Of a stretch of DNA of 64,000 bases, positions 56,643-64,000 are shown piece after piece. How positions within the stretch are numbered: position 1 is the first letter of the stretch; each line of letters starts with the position of its first letter. This stretch comes from DAOUKH01 sp965261455 (GTDB lineage: Bacteria; Chloroflexota; Dehalococcoidia; SHYB01): positions 2,418,001-2,482,000 of the forward strand of contig OZ253453.1 in assembly GCA_965261455.1 (NCBI GenBank). The letters are read 5' to 3'. A program made the position numbers and the translations under genes. Below the pieces are notes generated by a model. It saw only the letters and a program-made list of their open reading frames with translations. It had not been told where the DNA came from and did no database searches.

Positions 56643-58340
56643 TTAGAGCAGCGCCGCCTTGACGCGCGCGGTCACCTCGGCGCGCGGTGAGAGCTCCGGT
56701 TCGCCGCCGGCTCGCCGCTTCATCTCCACCGCGTCCTGCTTCAGATTGCGCGGGCTTACCGTCAACCGCACCGGCATCCCTAACAGGTCGGCGTCGTTGA
56801 ACTTCACGCCGGGGCTCTCGTCGCGGTCGTCGTAGAGCGTTTCGACGCCCGCCGAGGTCAGTTCCTCGTAGAGCCGCTCAGCCTCCTCCGCGACCTCCGG
56901 CGACCGGTCCGCCCCGAGCGCGACGATGGACACGTCGTAGGGGGCGATGGGCGTCGGCCACACGATGCCCTTCTCGTCGTGGTTCTGCTCGACGGCCGCC
57001 GCCATCAGGCGTCCCACGCCGATGCCATAGCAGCCCATGAAGGCGGGCTTGCGCTCCCCCGACGCGTCGAGGAATTCCGCCCCGATCGAAGCGCTGAAGA
57101 CCGTCCCCAGCTTGAAGACGTGTCCCACCTCGATGCCCCGCGACGCCTGAAGCGCGGCCTCGCACGACGGGCAACCCTGCTCCGACTCCGCGAGCGCGAT
57201 GTCGGCGAGCGCGTCGACCCGGAAGTCGCGGGGGTAGTTCGCGTTGCGGTAGTGGCGATCGGGCGCGTTGGCCCCGGTGACGAAGTTCGCCCCGTCGGTG
57301 ATCGACTCGTCGGCCACCACCGGGAGTCCCTCGAGACCGACCGGCGACGCCGAGCCGGCCACCAGTCCCGCTGTCGCGACCTCTTCGTCGGAGGCGAGGC
57401 GCACCTCTGTGGCTTTGAGCAGGTTTTTGAGCTTGACCTCGTTCACGTCGAGGTCGCCGCGGATGAAGACGAGCGTGACTGCGCCGTCGATGGTGTAGAA
57501 GACGGCCTTGAGGGTCTTCTTAGCGGGGATGTCGAGGAAAGCCGTCAGCTGCTCGATGGTCTTCATGCCCGGCGTGTCGATAGTTTCCAGGGGCAGGGGG
57601 TCCTCAGTGGCGCCCGGCGCTCGGCGGCCCGACGCGCGCTCTTGGTTCGCGGCGTAGCCGCACGCGGTGCAGTGGAGGATGGTGTCCTCGCCGTGCTCGG
57701 CGAGCAGGATGAACTCGTGTGAGTGCTTGCCGCCGATCGCGCCGCTGTCCGCCGCGACCGCCATCGAGGGAAGGCCGCAGCGCGTGAAAATATTCCGGTA
57801 GGCCTCGACGAGCCGCCGGTACGTTACGTCGAGCTCCTCTTCGCCGGCGTCGAAGCTGTACATGTCCTTCATGTCGAACTCCCGGACGCGGAGCAGCCCC
57901 CCGCGCGGCCGCGGCTCGTCGCGGAACTTCGTCTGAATCTGGTAGAGCCGCAGGGGCAAGTCCCGATAGGAGTTCATGTTTTGCCGCGCAAGGGTGGTGA
58001 TGACCTCCTCGTGCGTGGGGGCGAGCACGAGCTCGCGCCCACGGCGGTCCCGTGTTTGGAAGAGCGTCTCCCCGAAGATGGCGCGGCGGCCGCTCTCCTC
58101 CCACATCTCGGCGGGCTGGAGCACAGGCATGTGCAACTCCTGCCCGCCGGCGGCGTCCATCTCCTCGCGGATGATGCGCTCGATCTTGCGGATCGCCCGC
58201 CACCCCAGCGGCATGATCGTATAGACGCCCGAGGTCAGCGGCGCGATCATCCCCGCCTTCAGCAGCAGGCGGTGGCTCTCGGACTCGGCGTCGGCGGGAT
58301 CTTCGCGGTGCGTCTTGCCAAACAGTTGGGAGAAGCGCAT
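56643..58340 (-). CDS. proS: Prolyl-tRNA synthetase (bacterial type)
   Basis: 565 residues. Class II motifs: HMPVLQPAEMWEESGR, LAPTHEEVITTLARQ, RDEPRPRGGLLRVREFDMKD (motif 2) and CYGIGVGRLMAAAVEQNHDE (motif 3). The INS editing domain sits between about 225 and 390 (TIEQLTAFLDIPAKKTLKAV). A C-terminal anticodon-binding domain follows. It charges tRNA-Pro and edits Ala. Start at the ATG 58340 (MRFSQLFGKTHRED), the usual N-terminus. Confidence 0.96.
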   Translation of the reverse strand: MRFSQLFGKTHREDPADAESESHRLLLKAGMIAPLTSGVYTIMPLGWRAIRKIERIIREEMDAAGGQELHMPVLQPAEMWEESGRRAIFGETLFQTRDRRGRELVLAPTHEEVITTLARQNMNSYRDLPLRLYQIQTKFRDEPRPRGGLLRVREFDMKDMYSFDAGEEELDVTYRRLVEAYRNIFTRCGLPSMAVAADSGAIGGKHSHEFILLAEHGEDTILHCTACGYAANQERASGRRAPGATEDPLPLETIDTPGMKTIEQLTAFLDIPAKKTLKAVFYTIDGAVTLVFIRGDLDVNEVKLKNLLKATEVRLASDEEVATAGLVAGSASPVGLEGLPVVADESITDGANFVTGANAPDRHYRNANYPRDFRVDALADIALAESEQGCPSCEAALQASRGIEVGHVFKLGTVFSASIGAEFLDASGERKPAFMGCYGIGVGRLMAAAVEQNHDEKGIVWPTPIAPYDVSIVALGADRSPEVAEEAERLYEELTSAGVETLYDDRDESPGVKFNDADLLGMPVRLTVSPRNLKQDAVEMKRRAGGEPELSPRAEVTARVKAALL

Positions 58341-58384
58341 GGATATTCCGTGGAAAAGAGTTCGGCGTCCAGTATACGGCAGCG

Positions 58385-59602
<1,218 letters not shown>

Positions 59603-59621
59603 GCCAACTATAGCAGTAGCT

Positions 59622-60911
59622 TCAGGGCCCGCCCAACCGCGGCGCGGCCGCGCGTTTGGGCGTGGGCGGCGGCGAAAAGACGATCATGGCTGCCCCCAGC
59701 CCCGCCAGCGCGGCCATGGTCACGAACGATACCGCGTAGCCGTTCTCCACGTGGTCGCTCAGCACCCCGGCGAAGATCGGGCCCACAACGCTGCCGATCA
59801 GCATGAGGACGGCCCCATAACCCGAGATCGTGGCGTAGTGCTTCCGGCCGAAGTACTCGGCGCGCGTCGCTATCCAGACGGGCGCGCCGCCGCCGTGCCC
59901 GACGGCGAAAAGGACAAGAAAGATGAGGCCGTGCCAGAAGTACTCGGTGAAGGCGAGTACCACCAGGCTGGCCGCCTGGATCAGCACCGCGGTTGCAAGC
60001 ACGTAGCGCTTGGTCAAGGCGTCCCCGAGCACGCCGAACCCCAGCCGTCCCGCCGCTCCCACGGGGCCGATGAGGCCCAGCAGTAGCGCGGCGCGCGCCG
60101 TCGAGAAGCCGACGTCTTCCACCAAGAAGGCGATCAGGTGCACCGGGACCGCTGCGGTGCCCATCAGCCGGAGCAGGAAGCCGACGTTCATCACCCAGAA
60201 TTGGCGGGTCCGCATCGCCTCGCCGGGCGTGAAGTCGACCTCGTCGGAGCGTGGCTGCTCTTTTGCTCCCGCCGTCGCCGCAGCCGGCCCGCCGTCCGGT
60301 TCGTAGCCGTAGGGCTCAGGCCGGTAGCGCACGAGCAGCGCGAGGGGCAGACCCACGCCCCAGATCACGAAGCCCGAGTAGAACGCCGTGTCCCGCCAGC
60401 CGCTATGCTCGATCGACCAGGCGATCCCCAGCACGATCAGTCCGCCGATCGCCGACCCCGAGAGCACCAGCCCCAACGCCCGCGTGCGCTGACGGACGAA
60501 CCAGTTGACCACCGTGGCGAAGACCGGCGGCCCCAATCCGAAGCTCTGCCCCATCGCGATGAAGAGAATGAAGACGACGTAGAACCACAGGAGTGAGGAG
60601 ACTTGGCTGAGCAGAATGAACCCTGCGCCCATCATCGTGATCCCGAAGAGCATGATCGGACGCGCCCCGAACCGCTCGAGGAGCAACCCCTGGACGGGTC
60701 CGAGCATGCCATGTTCCAGCCGGGCAAAGGAGAAGACGCCGGAGACCGCGGTCTTCGACGCGGCGAACGTCTCGGACACGGGCAGGAAGTACGCGCCCAT
60801 GCCGGCGAGGTAGAAGCCCGACGTGAGTGCGTTGGCGCCGGTTCCGGCCGCGACGATTACCCAGCCGTAGAAGAAGCGCCGCCGTGGGGGCGCGCCGGTG
60901 GTCGCGCTCAT
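59622..60911 (-). CDS. MFS transporter (monocarboxylate/oxalate-formate type)
   Basis: 429 residues with twelve predicted helices: RRRFFYGWVIVAAGTGANAL, SGVFSFARLEHGMLGPVQGL, GARPIMLFGITMMGAGFILL, and in the second half GLIGPVGAAGRLGFGVLGDA. The GRLGFGVLGD pattern after helix 8 is the second-half copy of motif A. The layout resembles the MCT/OxlT branch, which moves organic acids. Its place between enoyl-CoA hydratase and acyl-CoA dehydrogenase genes suggests a carboxylate to be degraded via CoA esters; substrate unproven. Confidence 0.87.
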   Translation of the reverse strand: MSATTGAPPRRRFFYGWVIVAAGTGANALTSGFYLAGMGAYFLPVSETFAASKTAVSGVFSFARLEHGMLGPVQGLLLERFGARPIMLFGITMMGAGFILLSQVSSLLWFYVVFILFIAMGQSFGLGPPVFATVVNWFVRQRTRALGLVLSGSAIGGLIVLGIAWSIEHSGWRDTAFYSGFVIWGVGLPLALLVRYRPEPYGYEPDGGPAAATAGAKEQPRSDEVDFTPGEAMRTRQFWVMNVGFLLRLMGTAAVPVHLIAFLVEDVGFSTARAALLLGLIGPVGAAGRLGFGVLGDALTKRYVLATAVLIQAASLVVLAFTEYFWHGLIFLVLFAVGHGGGAPVWIATRAEYFGRKHYATISGYGAVLMLIGSVVGPIFAGVLSDHVENGYAVSFVTMAALAGLGAAMIVFSPPPTPKRAAAPRLGGP

Positions 60912-60963
60912 GGGCGGCGCTCACCGCAGGATAGAGGGCGCATGGGAGACATCTGCGCCGCGA

Positions 60964-61794
60964 TTAACGGGTGAACTTCTCGTTCTGCCAGGCGAGGGCC
61001 GCCTTCAGCCCCTGCTCCTTCGCGATGCGGCCGAACTCCTGGGCCGCCGGCGACTTGTGGGCGATCGCGTCCGACTCCCGCGCCAGCTCCTGGAGCATCT
61101 CGCGCCCCATCAGCTCCACGGCCTTGTTGCAGATCGACTTGTTCTGCGCCAGCAGATCGTAGGGGACTAGGGCGATGTTCGAGGCCAGGCGGTGCGTCTC
61201 CTCATCGAGCTTACCGGCGGGCAGGGCCTGCATCACGAGCCCGATCCGCTCCGCGGCTCGCCCGTCGATCATGTCGCCCGTCAGCAACATGCGCTTGGCC
61301 CACTGCGGCCCCACCAGGTACGTCCACATATGCGTGGCGGGCGAGCCCATCGAGCGCACCGCGGGAAAGCCGATCAGCGCGTCCTCGGCGGCGAGGACCA
61401 TGTCGCAGTTCAGGGCGAGGTCCGTTCCCCCCGCCAGGCAGTAGCCGTGCACCTTCACGATGATCGGCTTGGTCAGATTCCACAACACCGACCAGCGCCC
61501 CGACCGCGCCGTCAGGCTGTCGAGGTCGGCGCGGATACTCAGCGCCGCGGGCGCCTGGGCGCCTTCGACCTGCTTCTCCTCGGTCCGCGGCGTTAGGTCC
61601 CAACCGGCGCAGAAGGCCCGCCCCGCGCCCTGGATGACGAGGCAGCCGACGCCGTCGTCGCCCTGCGCCTCCCCGGCCGCCTCCAGCAGCTCGTCCATCA
61701 ACTGCTTGGTCAGCGCGTTCAGCTTCTCCGGGCGGTTCAACGTGATGTAGCGCACGCCGTCCCGGGTTTCGGTAAGCAGGTTCTCGAATGGCAT
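60964..61794 (-). CDS. Enoyl-CoA hydratase/isomerase family protein
   Basis: 276 residues of the crotonase fold: ITLNRPEKLNALTKQLMDEL, IQGAGRAFCAGWDLTPR (oxyanion hole), KVHGYCLAGGTDLALNCDMV (second oxyanion hole). The position of the second catalytic Glu (GFPAVRSMG) is not the usual GxPE, so it may be a dehydratase with one acid residue or an isomerase/hydrolase. Start at ATG 61794 (MPFENLLTETRDGVRYITLN). Part of the 56.6-64 kb minus-strand gene series. Confidence 0.88.
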   Translation of the reverse strand: MPFENLLTETRDGVRYITLNRPEKLNALTKQLMDELLEAAGEAQGDDGVGCLVIQGAGRAFCAGWDLTPRTEEKQVEGAQAPAALSIRADLDSLTARSGRWSVLWNLTKPIIVKVHGYCLAGGTDLALNCDMVLAAEDALIGFPAVRSMGSPATHMWTYLVGPQWAKRMLLTGDMIDGRAAERIGLVMQALPAGKLDEETHRLASNIALVPYDLLAQNKSICNKAVELMGREMLQELARESDAIAHKSPAAQEFGRIAKEQGLKAALAWQNEKFTR

Positions 61795-61840
61795 AGCCGC
61801 CTCCCTCCGCGATGGCGACATTCTAGCCGGTCTTCGCCGC

Positions 61841-63004
61841 CTACGCGGGCGGCGAAAGCAGGTCTTTGAAGATGGCGTGGACGTGAGCGTACAACCGTGC
61901 GAGCTGAGGGACGCTGACCGCGGGGTTGGCAAGCCGGTCGAGGTTGACGTGGCTGAACAAGTCGAACTGACCGAACCGCTCGACGCGCCCCTCGAACTCG
62001 GCGGCCAGCGCCTGCGTCTCGACGTGGGGCACGAGCCGGTCGCCGCGGTCGACCATCAGGTACAGGCGCGCCCGCAAGTCCGCTGTGGCCGACTCCGGCG
62101 ACAGCTGGCGGAGCTCGTCCCGCGCCGCGGCGGGCAGCTCGCGGATTAGACGCTCCGCCTCCGCCGCGCTCCCGCTGCGCAGCAGTCGGACGACGGTGAG
62201 GGCCTCCCCGCCGAGCGCGGTCTCGTCTGGCGCTTCCGCCGCGTCGGCCGCCCGCGCCGCGGCTTCCCGCTCGGCGGGGTCGTTGATCAAGTCAAGGAGC
62301 CGTAGGCGCACCACGTCGCGGGTCAGCGAGTCCGGCCGCCAAGGCGTGGCCTCGCCGTCCTCCACGATAGTTTCGCCGAGGGTGGCGGCGATCAGCGTGT
62401 CCGTCCGGTAATAGCCGCCGAACCAGCTTACGAACGCGACCCTATCGGCGATGCGCGCGTCGGCGGCGGCGAGGAACGAGAGCGACGAGCCCACGCATAC
62501 TCCTACATAGCCGATCCGCGACTCGTCGACGTCAGGACGTGCCGCCAAGGCGCCAAAGGCCTCGACCATGAAGTCGATCTCGCGTGGGGTGACCCGCCGG
62601 TCGACCAGGGTGGGGCTCACGGGGATGAGCGCCGCGGCCCCCATGCGGGCGAGGCCGTCGCCGAGGCGCCGCACGCGGTAGTCGTCGAGGGGCGCGGGGT
62701 TGACCCCCAGCGCGACGATGATGCCGGGGTGCGGCCCATCGCCCGCCGGGAGGTACAGATCGGCCTCCCAGCCCTCCTCGGACGGGCCGAAGCGCAGCGG
62801 CAGGCGCGTAGGCTCACCCGTCATCCAGTTGAGTGGGCGCGCCGGGGCGTCGGGGATGAGATGCGCCATGAACAGGGCCGTCTTGGCCGCCGTACGCCCG
62901 TCGTGGGTGAGCGTGAAGAGGAGGACGAGCGCGGCGGCGGCGGCCAAAAAAGCCACGCCAATTCGCCGCCACGTTGGGCGCGGCGCGGCCAGCCGAAGTT
63001 TCAC
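61841..63004 (-). CDS. Dienelactone-hydrolase-like membrane-anchored hydrolase
   Basis: 387 residues from GTG 63004. One N-terminal helix (IGVAFLAAAAALVLLFTLTH) anchors it. The core reads ADLYLPAGDGPHPGIIVALG, then a nucleophile elbow with Cys170 (IGYVGVCVGSSLSFLAA), like the Cys of dienelactone hydrolases, an acid in MVDRGDRLVPH and His in DLFSHVNLDRL. An insertion of about 100 residues (about 220-320) forms a helical cap. Substrate unknown. The start overlaps the stop of the dehydrogenase gene (GTGA). Confidence 0.75.
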   Translation of the reverse strand: MKLRLAAPRPTWRRIGVAFLAAAAALVLLFTLTHDGRTAAKTALFMAHLIPDAPARPLNWMTGEPTRLPLRFGPSEEGWEADLYLPAGDGPHPGIIVALGVNPAPLDDYRVRRLGDGLARMGAAALIPVSPTLVDRRVTPREIDFMVEAFGALAARPDVDESRIGYVGVCVGSSLSFLAAADARIADRVAFVSWFGGYYRTDTLIAATLGETIVEDGEATPWRPDSLTRDVVRLRLLDLINDPAEREAAARAADAAEAPDETALGGEALTVVRLLRSGSAAEAERLIRELPAAARDELRQLSPESATADLRARLYLMVDRGDRLVPHVETQALAAEFEGRVERFGQFDLFSHVNLDRLANPAVSVPQLARLYAHVHAIFKDLLSPPA

Positions 63005-64000
63005 GGCCCTAAGCGGTCGAGCACCACCTCGACGGCGGCGAGCCCGCCTCCCGACGGCCGGCCGGCGCCGTCGATGCTGAGAGCCCCGTCGCCGAGGGCC
63101 GCCCCGACGGCGCGGCGAATCAGGCCCGCTGCCCCGGATTCGCCGATGTGGTCGAGCAACATCGCCGCCGAAAGGATCTGCGCGCATGGATTGGCCAGGT
63201 CCCGCCCCGCGATGTCGGGCGCTGACCCATGCACCGGCTCGAAATAGGCCGCGTCGACGCCGATGTTCCCCGAAGGGCACATCCCGATCCCGCCGACCGT
63301 GCCGCCGCCGAGGTCGCTCAGGATGTCGCCGAGGAAGTTCTCCATCACCAGCACGTCGAAACGCTGCGGCGTCTGTACCAACGCCTGCGCCGCGGCGTCG
63401 GCGTAGAGCAAGTCCTTCTCGATGCTGGGGTACGCCTCGCCTATCTCCTGGAAGACACGGCGGAAGAGCCCGAAGCTCCTCAGGACGTTGCTCTTGTCCA
63501 CGCAGGTGACGCGGCTGCGCCCGTCCGACGGCGCCCCGCCGCGCGTCAACGCCGTCTCGAAGGCGAAGCGCGCGATCCGCTCGACGCCCCGCCGCGTCAC
63601 CATCAGGGTGTCGGTCATCACGTCGTCGTTGCCCACGCCGCGGCCCCGCGAGAGATACAGGCCCTCTGTGTTCTCGCGGACGATCACGTAGTCGATGTCG
63701 CCGGGGGCGGCGGCGACGGCGGGGCGGACGCCGGGCCACAGCAGGATCGGGCGGACGTTGGCGTAGAGGTCGAGGCCGAGGCGCAGGACCCCGCCGAGCA
63801 GCCCCGCTTCCGTCCCGTCGGCGAGGCGCGCGGAGGGGAGCCCTACGGGGCCTTTCAGTACGGCGTCCGCCTCGCTGCATGCCCGAATCGAGTCGGCGCT
63901 CAACGCCGCGCCGATGCGCGCGTAGCAGCCCGCCCCGCCGTCGTGCTCCTCGAACTCGAGGGTGAAGCCACCGTCGATCTCTTGGGTGCGGCGCAGCACG
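63001..64000 (-). CDS. Isocitrate/isopropylmalate dehydrogenase family protein, partial (5' end off the right edge)
   Basis: About 333 residues are in the window; the first codons lie beyond 64000. Family motifs: VIVRENTEGLYLSRG, the Lys in CVDKSNVLRSFGLFRRVF, ENFLGDILSDLGGGTVGGIG with the metal-binding Asp residues, and the C-terminal FEPVHGSAPDIAGRDLANP. These enzymes oxidise and decarboxylate 2R-hydroxy acids (isopropylmalate, isocitrate, tartrate). Substrate specificity cannot be decided without the N-terminal helix; no leu genes are adjacent. It overlaps the hydrolase gene by four bases. Confidence 0.88.
   Translation of the reverse strand, partial: VLRRTQEIDGGFTLEFEEHDGGAGCYARIGAALSADSIRACSEADAVLKGPVGLPSARLADGTEAGLLGGVLRLGLDLYANVRPILLWPGVRPAVAAAPGDIDYVIVRENTEGLYLSRGRGVGNDDVMTDTLMVTRRGVERIARFAFETALTRGGAPSDGRSRVTCVDKSNVLRSFGLFRRVFQEIGEAYPSIEKDLLYADAAAQALVQTPQRFDVLVMENFLGDILSDLGGGTVGGIGMCPSGNIGVDAAYFEPVHGSAPDIAGRDLANPCAQILSAAMLLDHIGESGAAGLIRRAVGAALGDGALSIDGAGRPSGGGLAAVEVVLDRLGP

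Overview
The window reads as one continuous stretch of a high-GC bacterial chromosome. RNase Y, bL25 (CTC type), ObgE, a KamA-type radical SAM enzyme, an F420-type LLM oxidoreductase, a glycolate oxidase operon, Thr/Pro-rich lipoproteins and a large GLUG/LRR surface protein together suggest an uncultivated member of the Chloroflexota (Dehalococcoidia/SAR202-like). This placement is inferred from gene content; no rRNA or tRNA gene was found to anchor it.

Layout. 1-5.5 kb: an MFS exporter cut by the edge, a PhoB/PhoR-like two-component pair, glycerate kinase, an SDR oxidoreductase and an orphan Phd-type antitoxin. 6.0-14.0 kb: glycolate oxidase glcDEF, an A+T-richer island (small membrane protein, HigA-like regulator, DUF4145 protein, M48 protease, VOC protein) and an alanine/serine-glyoxylate aminotransferase. 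With glycerate kinase these can route glycolate to glyoxylate, glycine or hydroxypyruvate, and 2-phosphoglycerate. 14.3-19.0 kb: a mosaic cell-surface protein whose frame is broken at a G9 tract. 19-25.3 kb: sirtuin, recF, a coiled-coil protein, coaD, rsmD and a methyltransferase that appears split by about 1.3 kb carrying a Thr/Pro-rich lipoprotein. 25.5-36.1 kb: housekeeping genes (apt, HAD phosphatase, rplY, fmt, dnaA, obgE, a fused nadD-pyrE, gyrB) with a candidate oriC just after dnaA. 36.4-46.4 kb: MscS channel, secreted and membrane proteins, an unusual toxin-antitoxin module (dCTP-deaminase-like antitoxin plus PIN toxin), RNase Y, YmdB phosphoesterase, PHP phosphatase, fabZ, plsY with a proline-rich tail. 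46.5-51.1 kb: ThDP enzyme, alpha/beta hydrolase, frameshifted rhodanese, DUF1989 fragment, LLM oxidoreductase. 51.2-54.0 kb: a gene graveyard with a broken restriction-modification pair, two damaged IS1595-like transposases and a run of microproteins. 54.2-64 kb: radical SAM aminomutase-like enzyme, SNase-like protein, cupredoxin-like lipoprotein, proS, acyl-CoA dehydrogenase, MFS transporter, enoyl-CoA hydratase, hydrolase and an isopropylmalate/isocitrate dehydrogenase-family gene cut by the right edge.

Recurring themes. A family of hairpin-forming repeats fills most of the longer intergenic gaps. Several genes have a TATAAT/TANNNT box 6-7 bases before the start codon, suggesting leaderless mRNAs. 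Four one-base frameshifts occur, all in accessory genes. The strongest candidate for a little-described system is the module at 38.67-39.87 kb: its promoter sits inside a perfect inverted repeat, its antitoxin is a dCTP deaminase fold that has lost the catalytic glutamate and ends in a VapB-like tail, and a PIN-domain toxin follows 15 bases later.
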